Source: Metellina segmentata (Eukaryota; Arthropoda; Arachnida; Araneae; Tetragnathidae). Taken from it: 64,000 bases of DNA. Location of the stretch: positions 64,858,998 to 64,922,997 of the forward strand of contig OX375876.1 of the NCBI GenBank assembly GCA_947359465.1, in the 5' to 3' direction. Positions 46,621 to 58,175 of the stretch are shown here, one piece after another. The notes beneath the pieces are model-generated. The model ran no database searches. It worked only from the letters and a program-made list of their open reading frames with translations, and was not told where the DNA came from. Both the position numbers and the translations under genes were made by a program. The stretch's first letter is position 1, and each line of letters begins with the position of its first letter.

Positions 46621-48135
46621 ATCCATTTTTAGGAGGGTTATTTTTTTCACCCTCTTAGCGTCACGAGATTTCCAAGTGGTGTAGTATTCATTGTTCCCCA
46701 TAACACCACACATAAGAACTAAAACAGATTCTATTGGTCAAGAAGGTCAATACTGGTTAGAAGTCAATCAGGTAATTCTACAGGTTTCGTATGGAATATA
46801 TGCGTGAGAGCCACTAAGAGGGTTAAGCATTTATGTGCTGGGTTGCATTTTCTTTCAACAAGATGTGTTGTCAAGGTTTATCCTAGTGTAGAAATCCTCA
46901 AAATATATCGTTTTAAATTTACTTTTGTTATGGTTCATAATTTAAAACGTTTTAACACACACCAATACAACCTATTCTCTACCCTTTGGAAATAAATTGT
47001 AACATCAAGAAATCGCTAGAAGAGAGATCCTTTGATCCACAAAGATATAAATGCATAGAAGAAAAGATGATGAAACGGGACCTCAAACTAAACTGTGATT
47101 GAGAACCCGTTGAAACCACGCATTGGGTAAACTATTCGAACAAGAGAAATACTTGATCTTTAAAGTGTATTTGTGAACTATATTTGTTAGGATTTAAGAA
47201 TTTTATTCCAATTTCAATAGCCTCACATTCCATTTCATTCAAAATTGTAAACCATCTTGAGACAGATATATTTTGAATGTTGAACATAAAGTGAATCTGT
47301 CAACGATAACAATAAACATAATTTGATTTTAAATTGAAGTCTGAAACTTAAGTTTTCACTCTACCATTTTCTTCCTACGTGTTTGTTCTTCATGTAATAT
47401 CGTAGCCCATAATTAAATACTTTGTCTTGTTCCAAGCATTCTTTTATGCTGTCGTTTTACTCCTGATCAACAAATGCGCTTATAAAGGTACTTAACGTTC
47501 CCTGGGCAGTCGCTATCAAGTTTCAAAACTTACCCATTTCCAGGCTTTCAAAGAAATCAACTAAAAATGGATCTTTAAATATTAATTCGTATATAACTGA
47601 ACACTGAAGATCAATTATCTCCAGTTAGGGTTTGCTGCATACCTAATGCGAAAAACGCTGATAGATCCAGTTGGCTTTCTCAGGCCCTTAATGAGTTCCC
47701 TGTCTATGTCTTATTTGAACTCAACTTACATTTTTTCTTATTTTTCATCAAAATTCTTATACCCGTCTTTTATATATTTTATCCCACTATACTTTAACAA
47801 CTAAACCAATTTTCTCCAGTTTAGACCAATGTAAATAGATTTAAGAGCTTTTACAGTCATAATGGTGCAGCTCCATGGAAGTATACTAGGCACTCCTATA
47901 CTAGAGTGTTATTCTATGTTTTATTTTATGCGAAATATACAAGTTCTAATTTTTTTAACATAAAAATATCATTAATCATCACCTAAACTTTTACCCGCAC
48001 ACATGTCCAGAAATTAAAGATAATACAATCAAAGATAAATCCCATGCCAATACCTGTACCAAAGTACTTCAAATGAATTATGATCAAGCTATGTATGTGG
48101 AGTGAAATGATAATTTCTCATTGTGCTACTAAAAC
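46621..48135. other. Unassigned interval
   Basis: No supported gene or repeat; short frames only. Confidence 0.45.
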
Positions 48136-48508
48136 TGTTGTTGTTGTTGTTTCTTATGCCTACACTGGCAGACCGGAGGAGTGCCAGGCCCGTCGCAGAC
48201 GGCTAGAGGCGAGGGGGTGCGCCTTCCATGTTATTGATCCCCATTGGGAGGAAGTCCGTCTTTGATCGACATACATGACACATCCGTTTTACAGGATGGT
48301 CCCTTTCATACATTCATTCACTCACACATATCGTAATTTAGATCCCAATCAGAGGCCGATAACCCCCTGATCAGGTACCCCCAGAGGTATTGATTTGGTA
48401 TGGGAACATGGGGGACTTTGTGACCACGACCTATTTAACGTGCCTCAGTCACCATTAGTGAACACGACGGTCTTTAGCCAGGTCTAAGCGCCGATCTCGC
48501 AATCATCA
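48136..48508 (-). mobile_element. SINE A, 5'-truncated copy
   Basis: Reverse complement of the SINE A body at 1428-1869, starting with the (GTT)n tail (48137-48151) and ending just before the tRNA-derived head. Shared blocks include 'gaggccgataaccccctgat' and 'ccatgttcccatacc' (as its complement). Confidence 0.9.
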
Positions 48509-48689
48509 GAATAGTTATTGCGAAAACAAATCATAATTTGCTCTGTTGAAAGCAACCTAACAGGGAGTGTGGTTTTCTGACCCAATTGTGCAGACGTGCT
48601 ATCCATAGGGGGGCTGTCGAATAGTTCATGCGGCAGACTACCATTCATGTCTGGATCATGAGTCTCTGCTCTTGAAAAGGTATTTGGTA

Positions 48690-48880
48690 TTGTTATGCAG
48701 ACTGCAATATGCGACATCCAGGAGTATCTCAAGCATCTCTATTGGATTGCGATCAGGTAACATTGCTACGAATTCAATATTATCTTCAATGTTTAGACAT
48801 GTGTGTACAACACAAGAATACATTTCCTAACTTAAATTTTTCATCAAGCATGATTCGTTCTTTCGTCATGGCGCTGATGA
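48690..48880 (-). pseudogene. Tc1-type transposase fragment
   Basis: Minus-strand frame with LNIEDNIEFVAMLPDRNPIE and then MLEILLDVAYCS. This matches the Tc1 catalytic C-terminal block 'FL..N.I....WP..SPDLNPIEHLWD.L', including the NPIE motif; the SPDL part is altered to LPDR. Only this short block is recognisable. It abuts the MITE at 48885. Confidence 0.5.
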
Positions 48881-48884
48881 TATA

Positions 48885-49353
48885 CAGGCACTCCTCACTT
48901 AAATCGACATAGTTCAGTTCCTACGACTAGGTCGTTAACCAAATTCATCGAAAAGCGATAATTAAAATCGTAGCTATTCTTGATAAAGAGGTTTTCACAT
49001 ACCAGCATTAATGTTATCGATAGTTATTTTACTTCAGGGAACTATCCAGAACCTTAGATCCGCTGAGTAATAATGGGAAATGGCTGCATAGCTAGAACCA
49101 TGCGCTGATCACCAAAATAGCATGTAATGAGAACATTCCGGCATCCGATTTGTCTTTTACACCTGTGACTTTTAAAGGTGTCGGTTAACTAACCATCAAA
49201 TCTGTCGGACCGGACTAAGTGCGAAATCATCCATTTGATTACATATTTGACCTCCAATTTTACCATAGTGTGTAAGTGCATCTCAAGGAAAAAGATTATC
49301 CGATCTGGAGAGCTGGTCATAAGTCTGAAAGGTCGTTAAGTGAGGAGTAATTG
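48885..49353. mobile_element. Tigger/pogo-like MITE (469 bp)
   Basis: Inverted ends: CAGGCACTCCTCACTTAA at the left and, read inward, CAATTACTCCTCACTTAACG at the right, each bordered by TA (48883-48884 and 49354-49355). The 'cctcacttaacgac' wording with TA duplication resembles TcMar-Tigger termini. No coding capacity. Confidence 0.6.
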
Positions 49354-49399
49354 TATTAAAAACACATATTTGAAATTCTTAACATTGTTAAACAAATTG

Positions 49400-49510
49400 T
49401 AGCAATTCCTATGACGTTTTTAAGTAGATATCTTCACGTATGAGAACCAGGTTGAAATACTAAATTAACGGTCCCAAAAAAGAATCGGATTATTCTAGTG
49501 AAAACCAATC
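49400..49510 (+). repeat. Left flanking direct repeat of the 241-bp array
   Basis: Aligns with 51089-51212: both contain 'gtagcaa(t/g)tcct', 'agatatctt', 'aaatactaaattaacg', 'aagaatcgg' and 'aaatccaatc'-like blocks. The satellite therefore sits between two copies of one about 115-bp sequence. Confidence 0.75.
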
Positions 49511-51060
49511 AGTTTTCTTTTAGTGACGAGCTATCTCGTCCATCATACTCGTCATATGTACATACTTAGTCCATCAAGGTGAACAAGATCATTACATTGA
49601 AGTTCTCAACATCTCAACAACACATTCCCCTCTAAGTGGATTCGACAAGATATCTGGTCCAACAAGATCCGATCAATTGTGCTAATGGCAAGATATATTG
49701 TCATGAAGATATTACAGAATTTCTTTATAAAGACGAGATAAAGATTTAGTCAGTTTTCTTTTAGTGACGAGCTATCTCGTCCATCATACTCGTCATATGT
49801 ACATACTTAGTCCATCAAGGTGAACAAGATCATTACATTGAAGTTCTCAACATCTCAACAACACATTCCCCTCTAAGTGGATTCGACAAGATATCTGGTC
49901 CAACAAGATCCGATCAATTGTGCTAATGGCAAGATATATTGTCATGAAGATATTACAGAATTTCTTTATAAAGACGAGATAAAGATTTAGTCAGTTTTCT
50001 TTTAGTGACGAGCTATCTCGTCCATCATACTCGTCATATGTACATACTTAGTCCATCAAGGTGAACAAGATCATTACATTAAAGTTCTCAACATCTCAAC
50101 AACACATCCCCCTCTAAGTGGATTCGACAAGATATCTGGTCCAACAAGATCCGATCAATTGTGCTAATGGCAAGATATATTGTCATGAAGATATTAAAGA
50201 TTTTCTTTATAAAGACGAGATATAGATTTAGTCAGTTTTCTTTTAGTGAAGAGCTATCTCGTCCATCATACTCGTCATATGTACATACTTAGTCCATCAA
50301 GGTGAACAAGATCATTACATTAAAGTTCTCAACATCTCAACAACACATTCCCCTCTAAGTGGATTCGACAAGATATCTGGTCCAACAAGATCCGATCAAT
50401 TGTGCTAATGACAAGATATATTGTCATGAAGATATTAAAGATTTTCTTTATAAAGACGAGATATAGATTTAGTCAGTTTTCTTTTAGTGAAGAGCTATCT
50501 CGTCCATCATACTCGTCATATGTACATACTTAGTCCATCAAGGTGAACAAGATCATTACATTAAAGTTCTCAACATCTCAACAACACATTCCCCTCTAAG
50601 TGGATTCGACAAGATATCTGGTCCAACAAGATCCGATCAATTGTGCTAATGACAAGATATATTGTCATGAAGATATTTCAGATTTTCTTTATGAAGACGA
50701 GATTAAGATTTGGTCAGTTTTCTTTTAGTGACGAGCTATCTCGTTCATCATACTCGTCATATGTTCATACTTAGTCCATCAAGGTGAACAAGATCATTAC
50801 ATTGAAGTTTTCAACATCTCAACAACACATTTCCCTCTAAGTGGATTCGACAAGATATCTGGTCCAACAAGATCCGATCAATTGTGCTAATGACAAGATA
50901 TATTGTCATGAAGATATTACAGATTTTCTTTATAAAGACGAGATAAAGATTTGGTCAGTTTTCTTTTAGTGACGAGGTATCTCGTCCATCATACTCATCA
51001 TATGTACATACTTGGTCCATCAAGATGAACCAATTTTACTAGTGACGAAATACCTCGTCG
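49511..51060. repeat. 241-bp satellite array, about 6.4 units, containing TTAA-MITE sequence
   Basis: The block 'agttttcttttagtgacgag' starts units at 49511, 49752, 49993, 50234, 50475, 50716 and 50957, exactly 241 bp apart. Each unit holds the MITE left terminus ('cctctaagtggattcgacaa', 'gatatctggtcc') and palindromic 'gacgagctatctcgtc'. Units differ by only a few bases. The array closes with 'cgaaatacctcgtcgagaat', equivalent to a MITE right terminus. It is a tandem amplification of a MITE-derived unit. Confidence 0.95.
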
Positions 51061-51088
51061 AGAATATCACCAGAAGTGTTATGCTAAG

Positions 51089-51212
51089 TGTAGCAAGTCC
51101 TGTGACATTTAAAAATAGATATCTTACTACCCATCCCCGCATGAGCCAGTGTAAAATACTAAATTAACGACCCCAATCAATGCCAAAGAATCGGGTAACT
51201 CAAGTGAAATCC
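51089..51212 (+). repeat. Right flanking direct repeat of the 241-bp array
   Basis: Counterpart of 49400-49510, in the same orientation. Confidence 0.75.
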
Positions 51213-51379
51213 AATCTCTGCTTTGATAAACAAGCAATCGTTTCGAAACTTCCCCAAACCTAACCTGCGCTTCCCGGGGACCACACAAACACGGTCCTTT
51301 TGACGTCCTCTCGAATCTGACTTCAAAAATCCTCATTGAGGAAACACTATACCGAGAAGTTCGTTAGAACTCATAAAGT

Positions 51380-51830
51380 ACCATAAATTTCCGCGTGCCC
51401 AGGGGGTGGAGGAACAACTGGCGGGGAGGTCTGAAACGCACCAATGAGCAAATATTTACGCACTCTTAATCCTTCCTTACCGTCAAACTATCGAGAAGCC
51501 GCCTTAATTACGACATTTGGAGGGTGCTTCATCAACAATCCCGTGATCATTACATTGACAAATTATAAACTCGTTTTCTGCTAACTCTGGGGGAGTTTTC
51601 TTGAAAAGTCCCCTCTTCCAGATGACCCGGGAGCGCAAGCCCAGAACTCTGCTGGGGCCCATTTTTATGACAGGCTGTAAAATATCCTGTTTTGCAGAGT
51701 CATGGCCTTAATGTCTCTTTGTCAGGAGAATGATTAGGATTTTACAGCCGCCTACATATTTGCCCGCTAGCGAGTAATGGGTAAATGATTCCGACTTTGG
51801 AGGTTCGGATATGAATCAGGAAAGGTGGAG
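51380..51830. promoter_or_regulatory. Candidate conserved noncoding/regulatory block 1
   Basis: A gene-free stretch with markedly higher complexity and GC than the surrounding AT-rich DNA, free of any repeat seen elsewhere in the window. It contains an inverted repeat, GGCTGTAAAAT at 51673-51683 and ATTTTACAGCC at 51739-51749, spanning 77 bp. A homeodomain/Meis-like TTTTATGACAGG lies around 51664. A regulatory role is inference from composition and structure only. Confidence 0.35.
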
Positions 51831-52052
51831 ATAATAGTTTTGTTTCGGAATAAATATGTATTGTCTTGAAGTAACTTATCATGAAAAGGATTCTAATTCT
51901 TGAAGTTTTTTTTTATCCCATTCACTGTTTGTTTTATGACAAAGTTACTGTCTTCCTCAGTTGAAATGGTAATGTAAGAAATTAATTTAATTTATTTTAT
52001 TTATTAAATTTTTTAAAAAGCAAAATAAAACTATAAAAATTATTATTTAAAC

Positions 52053-52120
52053 GTAGGTAGGTAGTTGAATTAACGTTGCATTGGAGCAACACCACGGTCT
52101 ATTTATGATTTAAAATTTAA
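52053..52120 (-). mobile_element. SINE B 3'-end fragment
   Basis: 'gtaggtaggtagttgaatta' then 'acgttgcattggagcaacac', the reverse-complemented family tail. Confidence 0.75.
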
Positions 52121-52277
52121 CAGCTTTAGAGTAATTCATAAAATAAGTATTATTTATCTATTATTAATTAATCATTGTGTGGATGTGATAGATTGTGAAA
52201 AAAGACATATGCAGTCACCCTAAAAGTCAAGAAATGTTTGTAATTCTGTTTCGAAAATAAAATCAATACGGTCATTA

Positions 52278-52592
52278 AGTAGGTAGATGAATTTATGTCG
52301 CACTGGAGCAACACAACGAGCTGTTGGCGACATTTCGGGATCAATTCCGAAAAGAAATTTCCTAGAATAACTTCTCGTAATTTTGAATCACGATCAGTGA
52401 CGTGGCAATTTCTTAACTGGCATCCCAATCTTCAAACTTTCAACCATGCCAACATAATGACACTTAAGGCCACAACAGATTTAATGAGCACTATTTCTAA
52501 GGTACACTACAGCCTGTTGGATCTAGTTTCAAACTCGCAATTCTACAGTTGTTAATCAACGACTATACTAACTGGGCTGCCGTAGCCATGAA
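52278..52592 (-). mobile_element. SINE B, near full-length copy
   Basis: From 'gtaggtagatgaatttatgt' and 'cgcactggagcaacacaacg' through the body to the reverse-complemented tRNA head ('gtttcaaactcgcaattcta', 'actgggctgccgtagccat'). Confidence 0.85.
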
Positions 52593-52727
52593 GCCATTAT
52601 AACTTTTCATTTTAATGTTTATAAAACAAAAACATTTTTATATTAAGTACATGACATTACTGCGCTTGTGTTATTCTTCATATTATTATGCATAATTTTT
52701 ATTGTATTTTTGTCTACGGTCTTCCGT

Positions 52728-52876
52728 TGTCAGTTCAGGTGTTAACACCGTCATCTGAACCATGTTTGAAAATTACGAGTACTTGTACTATCCCTTCGGG
52801 ATTAATTCCGTATCGTCATCAACAGCCAGTTGTATTGCTCCAGTGTGAGGTAAATTCAATTAATTTCTTACGTACC
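52728..52876 (+). mobile_element. SINE B, 5'-truncated copy
   Basis: 'caggtgttaacaccgtcatc', 'tgaaccatgtttgaaaatta', 'cccttcgggattaattccg' and 'gttgtattgctccagtgtga'. It faces the copy at 52278, forming an inverted SINE pair. Confidence 0.8.
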
Positions 52877-52999
52877 AGTCTGTAATTCTGCCATTGGAAA
52901 TAAAAAGAAGATCGTGAAATTAATTCAAAGTAAAAAAAATCCTATCGCTCGCTGTTTTGAGAAAGTTCCATTGACTTCAAAATACATGTTAACACGTCG

Positions 53000-53850
53000 A
53001 ACTACGTGTTTAAGCACGACTCAAAGAAAAGGTCTTATCCCAGCGTGTTTCAATCTCGCGGCTCGCCGCCACCATTATTTAATATATGGGACATACTCAG
53101 CTCAGGACTTTCTCTTTTTTTCCTGAGATCGGATGCAAATCTGCATCTGACAAATCCTTCCATACCCCTAATACTTCTGGGATGGAAGGTTATTGCTTTG
53201 AGAAACTGAAATGTCTCGTGGAATTCTAAAAAGGGTGATATCGAAAATGGCTTTCCAAAATCTCCTCTACGGCTTCCGGAATCTGCTCGCAGAAGGACGT
53301 CAGATCCTTTTCTTCATCCGGTTTCCCTTCCTGACAGACCACACATCAAAAAGATCGCATGGCAGGAAATCTCTGCATACCACATCCCACCCTCTGCTGC
53401 TTGGGTATATTTTTCTCGCCAAGAAAGACAAAGGAATAAAAAGAACTCGCCAATCTCCTTTCTCGGCGGACTCAGCAGATCGCAATATATAATAACTCAA
53501 AGATATTGCTGATTTTTATTGTGTTGTGGCCGTGGTTACAATTATTTAGCATTTTCTTCTGTGGCCGGGGCCACCAGATTTATTATCCTATAAAATATGT
53601 TTCCTCTTTTCGGTGTCCTCTGGCTGGGTGTCCAGGGCCTTTATTGAAAGTGATAAATACAAATCTTTGGCGACAAAGTGTGGGATCGAATGGGGCCACT
53701 AACGTCCAGGGGGGTGCAGGGTGTCTAATACACTCCGCCCTAAGCCGAATTTTATTGTCCTATCAAAACACAATTTCGATAGCAGCCAACAGAGGTGACT
53801 TGGACCGAGTTATTGGCCCAATAAGTTAAACAATTCATGAAAAGAAGCTT
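53000..53850. promoter_or_regulatory. Candidate conserved noncoding/regulatory block 2
   Basis: A second gene-free, GC-elevated, non-repetitive block. Several frames (53006-53209, 53211-53492, 53506-53829 plus) stay open for 60-107 codons but show no domain and shift frame from one to the next. Noncoding unique sequence is more likely than exons, though exons cannot be excluded. Words such as 'cctataaaatatg' and 'cctttattgaaagtgataaa' resemble homeodomain-cofactor sites; this is inference. Confidence 0.35.
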
Positions 53851-54797
53851 TATCCTTGAAACAGAGTAATGCAGTGGTTTTGGTTGCTTCACCATAATAC
53901 ATATTGCTTTGCTGAATGGAATAAAATGGGTTTTCTATGGTTGGGTGGATAGACATTTTTATTCGTTTGATAGCATCCACAAATGGAACAAGAAAAATTG
54001 TTTTATCTTTTGTTCTTTTGGGTTAGTTGGGATACGTGTGATTCTCTAATGTTAAATCGGTTTCAAGACGCCCTAATATGAGGTTACAATGACAGTAGAA
54101 TAAATCTTAATAATATTTCTTAATTATCTGATTGTTGGAATTAATTTTATAATTTTCAATAAATAAAACACAGGATGTTATTTTAATTGTTTTCAGAACA
54201 ATGCATACATCACTCACGATTTGTTCACACTCATTGTAAGTAATAGATTAATAAACACTGTACATTTAATAATGTTCTGGAATAAAATTCCAAAGCTAAA
54301 TTTCCAATTTAATTTTGAAACCTTTTGTGGGTATCTAATGCATATAGTTGGGTTTATTAGAAATAAAGCAATAACATTCCATGCATTTAGTTTATAAAAA
54401 CCTTTGTAGAGAACAAAAGAATTAATTTTGCGGATATAGACTAGTTGATCCCGAATGTTATTGAAGATTGTATTGTTGCTGTCTCAAAATTACAGTATTA
54501 TAAGGATAAAAATAAACGTCTGTGCAAATATATTGTTGAGAAGCAATAGTTTCTAATTAACTTAAAAGCAATTCATTCTTCTATTCGCCATGGTTTGGAA
54601 TAAAGCATTCAATATTAGTTTGGGAATTCACAATCGTTTTGCCTTTTAGAGGAGACGACTAAAATATTTGTCAGAAAAGTTTTAGTAAATTAACGGTACC
54701 CGATGTACTTGCTTATAGTTAAAACTCTCAGAAAGAATACGAATTGAGGTACTGTAACCAACTGTCCCATCATATTTATTTTATTTGAGTTTATGCT
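53851..54797. other. Unassigned AT-rich interval
   Basis: No feature recognised. Confidence 0.5.
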
Positions 54798-54930
54798 GAG
54801 CTTTCAGATTTCAACTATGGTGAACTTTCAGACCTCAACTATGGTGAGCTTTCAAGTCTCAACTATGGCGAGCTTTCAGATATCAACTGTGATGAGCTTT
54901 CAGATATCAACTGTGATGAGCTTTCCGATG
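54798..54930. repeat. 24-bp minisatellite, about 5.5 units
   Basis: Unit 'gagctttcagatttcaacta' plus 'tggt', repeated in register. Because the unit is a multiple of three it reads as an 8-residue repeat (ELSDxNYG) with some silent differences, but there is no start codon and a stop follows at once. Confidence 0.9.
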
Positions 54931-54944
54931 ATATAGGTTAGAAG

Positions 54945-54985
54945 TTATTAACGTCACATTGGAACAACACAACAGGCTATGGTAA
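54945..54985 (-). mobile_element. SINE B 3'-end fragment
   Basis: 'ttattaacgtcacattggaa' then 'caacacaacaggctatggta', the reverse-complemented family tail. Confidence 0.7.
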
Positions 54986-55522
54986 GCTCTCAGAAGGTAT
55001 TTTCCATGTTGACAAGATTGCGTACATGACATCTAAAGCATATGACGTTCGTCGATGGTACCAAGTCTTTCCCACAGTGAATCAAATGTAAAAAGAAGCC
55101 AGACTCTATATCCCATCCTGAAATGTATCAATGTCAATAGACAAGAAATCATCTTCAATCCTACAACAGTTGCCGGAAATAAATTAATTTCGCATAAGCT
55201 GCATACATTGGGGTATAATTTGTGTAGCACCATGGGATAGGTACCGACCAACAATTCGCTTGCAATTACACTCATCTGTAAGTACCATCCTGCGCTTTTT
55301 GGTTTCAATCATTAAATAGTGTTGATTTATGAAGTAGGGTTTCTCCTTGTCCTCCTCGCCCCATATATATAGTTTCAAAATTTAATAAAATATGCGTAAT
55401 TATCAGAAATAGTAAGGAGTAATAGTTAAGGATAAATGTTATTTTAAGTACCTCGAATCTCTCTGGCCATAAGATTTTTATGATTTAAAGTTTTTTTATA
55501 AACCATTTATATATCTGATGGT
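54986..55522. other. Unassigned interval
   Basis: Overlapping frames on both strands (55033-55308 minus, 55055-55240 plus) without recognisable motifs. Confidence 0.4.
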
Positions 55523-55936
55523 TAACCTTACTGGTGGTTGTCTCAATGATGTATCTTGACATTATCAAACAGGTCATATCTTATCCAATGAGATACATCT
55601 TCATTAGAATAAAACTAACCAGATCACATAATCTCGTCATCATAAAAACAATGACAATATCTGGATAACATGTGGCGTTATCAAAATTCGTCATATCTTG
55701 ATCAAATTAGATATATCTTCATTAGAAGAAACTTACCACACATCAGGATATCGTCATCATATAAAAAAATCGACAGCATTTTTGGGATCTTGATGGCCGA
55801 GATATGTATATCTTTATCAAAAAATAGGGCTAGATCATGATCTCGTCATCATAAAAATGGTTAATATCTTAATAGCGAGTAATAACGTTTGCACAATTGG
55901 TTAGATCCTGATTATGTCGGAACTACTTAAAGGGTT
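55523..55936 (-). mobile_element. TTAA-type palindromic MITE, long copy 9 (414 bp)
   Basis: Starts TTAACCTTACTGGTGGTTGT and ends 'ctacttaaagggttaa', so TTAA lies at both edges. It is about twice the usual length, with additional internal 'gatcttgat(g/c)...gagatatat...tcattagaa' and 'atctcgtcatcataaaa' subunits, showing that the family expands by internal subrepeat gain. Confidence 0.7.
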
Positions 55937-56082
55937 AATCTCAAAATTTAACTCCACAAACTGATTGTTTTGCAAAATCTTAAAGGTAAATTGCATCAGT
56001 AAACTCGAATGAAATGTAGGTTTTCAAATCAAGTACTCGTTTGATTCGAAGACCTATTTAGAAATTCATTATTTAAATCTTA

Positions 56083-56285
56083 TTTTTAATCAAAAAATAG
56101 GAATGACGTGTTTCTTTGTACATTGAATATTTTCGAACCATTTCACGTTTATTATCCGTTTTGAACCCTTCTGATGCCAAATCCACCTCTTGCTTGTTTG
56201 GTGTCTGTCTGTCCATCTGTCTGTCTCTCTGTCTAATAAAATACACGAATAGAGAGTCTCAAGTTTCAGCAATAATAAAACAAAT
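56083..56285 (+). mobile_element. Helitron 5'-end fragment
   Basis: Shares the 5' end of the 36434-38083 Helitron in plus orientation: 'gtacattgaatattttcgaa', 'atccgttttgaacccttctg' and a 'gtctgtctgtccatctgtct' stretch. Truncated after that. Confidence 0.6.
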
Positions 56286-57349
56286 GTAAAATTTTACTAA
56301 GTTATGGATTTAGTGTATATTTTAAGAATCTAAAATCTGTTCATCATTACATTTTTATATTGTTTATACTTGGATCGCCTTTTATATAAGTAAATATAAT
56401 GACTAACCTGTGCAAACACAACTTTTGATTGATAAATCTGATAAAAAAATGTTTCCTTAAATTTAAACCTAATTATATCTCAATTATTAATTTTAATTTT
56501 GTATTTACTTATATTTAAGACTGTTCGATTTATTCATAATTAAATACAGCTACTTATTCACAGGTTTTTTTATGAATGTTTGCTGAACAAATACAATACC
56601 CAGCTCTAGAATTTTCCGAAAACACGAATTATAATTGAATCAGTCTTTAGCTGTAAACGGAAACGTCCTCCATGGATCCTCAGGGTAAATATTGACTCGT
56701 TTGGTTTCAACTCGTATTATTTTTCGGTTTCTGTATTTGCACGTATTCTGTATCAGCTATAGGATTGTTTTCAAAGTGTTGCAACCTTTTTTTATTTAAA
56801 ATAAAGCTAGAGGAAATATTTTTTTAAAAACTAGGATACATTTTAAAGCCACAAAGCCTTGAATGTGAAAATTAGCAATATAAATTATATATATTGTAAT
56901 AAAGATAAACATCATCATTGATAAAATCATTTATTTTCAGGAGATGAGATAAATAAGAATACGTATTTCTCACCAACATCCAATAAACTTATCATGGATA
57001 TGAATAATTGAAAAAATATATCAATCCATAGCATGTATTTTTGGACAAATGCCTTCTTCGTGTATTTTTAAAACACATCTTACACATATAAAAATAAAAT
57101 ACACAACAAAAAAAACTGAAATGAAGCAACCAGGATCCAAAACCATGAACGTGAACTTATTGTGAACGTGAACATTGAAACTAAATTAATGCCCTTTTCA
57201 GCCCTATATTTTACTACTTAAAAATATATATTTAGTTAGATATTTTGAAAATAGGAAAATGAGTAATTTAATCTGGCACAAAAACCTAACGGAAATAACT
57301 GAATATCACAATAACCACAATGGAAGAAAAAACCTTAATTCATTACTTA
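56286..57349. other. Unassigned AT-rich interval
   Basis: No feature recognised. Confidence 0.5.
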
Positions 57350-58175
57350 ATTAATCCGTTTTGGACCCTTCTGATGCAAAATCCGCCTCTTACGCGATTA
57401 ATGTCTGTCAGTCTGTATTGGGTAGTCCCTATACACGTCCACACGGTTTAATATATTTTCATGTAAATTTGCACACAGCGAGTACTTATCTTCAATTAGT
57501 GAGTGAACTTTGTTGCGAAAGTCTGTCTGTCCGTCTTTCTGTTTGATGTTCCATTTTGCGTTTGTGTGTTTGGACAGGCATTACAAAAATTTTATTCCAG
57601 ATATTTGATTGCAATGTGTTTTATTTTATACAGTATATATTAGTTTAGTGAAAGCAATATTAAACATTTCTTTATTGTTATATTTAGATCAGTTTCATTT
57701 TAAAACACCTAAGTAAGCACACTTAAATCAACCATAATTTGGTAGTTTTGGAAAAACTGGAATGTATATTGAATATTACGATTACTTGGATTGCTTTACT
57801 GGTACTGCTGAAAAAGCAATTATTTTTCCAATTATTTTTTTTATGGAATTTTAGCTTTGATACTTTATTTATTTTGAGTCTTATTTTTGTTCTTTGCGCA
57901 ATGTAAACAATTTCCAAATATTTGGAACAAACGATATTTTTCAATGAACGGAAATGAAACGAATATTTTGGAGAACGGGGCGATGATGTGAAATACTACA
58001 TGAATGGATATGCATGTGTAACATATGTGTCCAAAATAAGTTGTATAAGTTATAAAGATGGCGAAAGGTGTTAAAATATTTTTTTATTCTATTAAATACA
58101 TAAATCATTATATATTTTTATCATCACTTCAATGTAGAGTAAACCAATTCAAACTGAGTATGTATTTTGTGTATT
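57350..58175 (+). mobile_element. Non-autonomous Helitron, degraded copy
   Basis: Plus-strand copy of the 36434-38083 family: 'cgttttggacccttctgatg', 'ccctatacacgtccacacgg', 'gtctgtctgtccgtctttct', 'aaatcaaccataatttggta', 'ttgcgcaatgtaaacaattt' and 'agatggcgaaaggtgttaaa' in the same order. The terminal hairpin and CTAG have decayed. Confidence 0.7.

Noticed and set aside
49511..51060. CRISPR-like array
   Set aside because: The 241-bp units are contiguous tandem copies without short repeats and unique spacers, and the genome is eukaryotic.
53006..53829. Three consecutive plus-strand exons
   Set aside because: The frames lack domains and convincing acceptor/donor pairs; kept as a noncoding candidate block instead.
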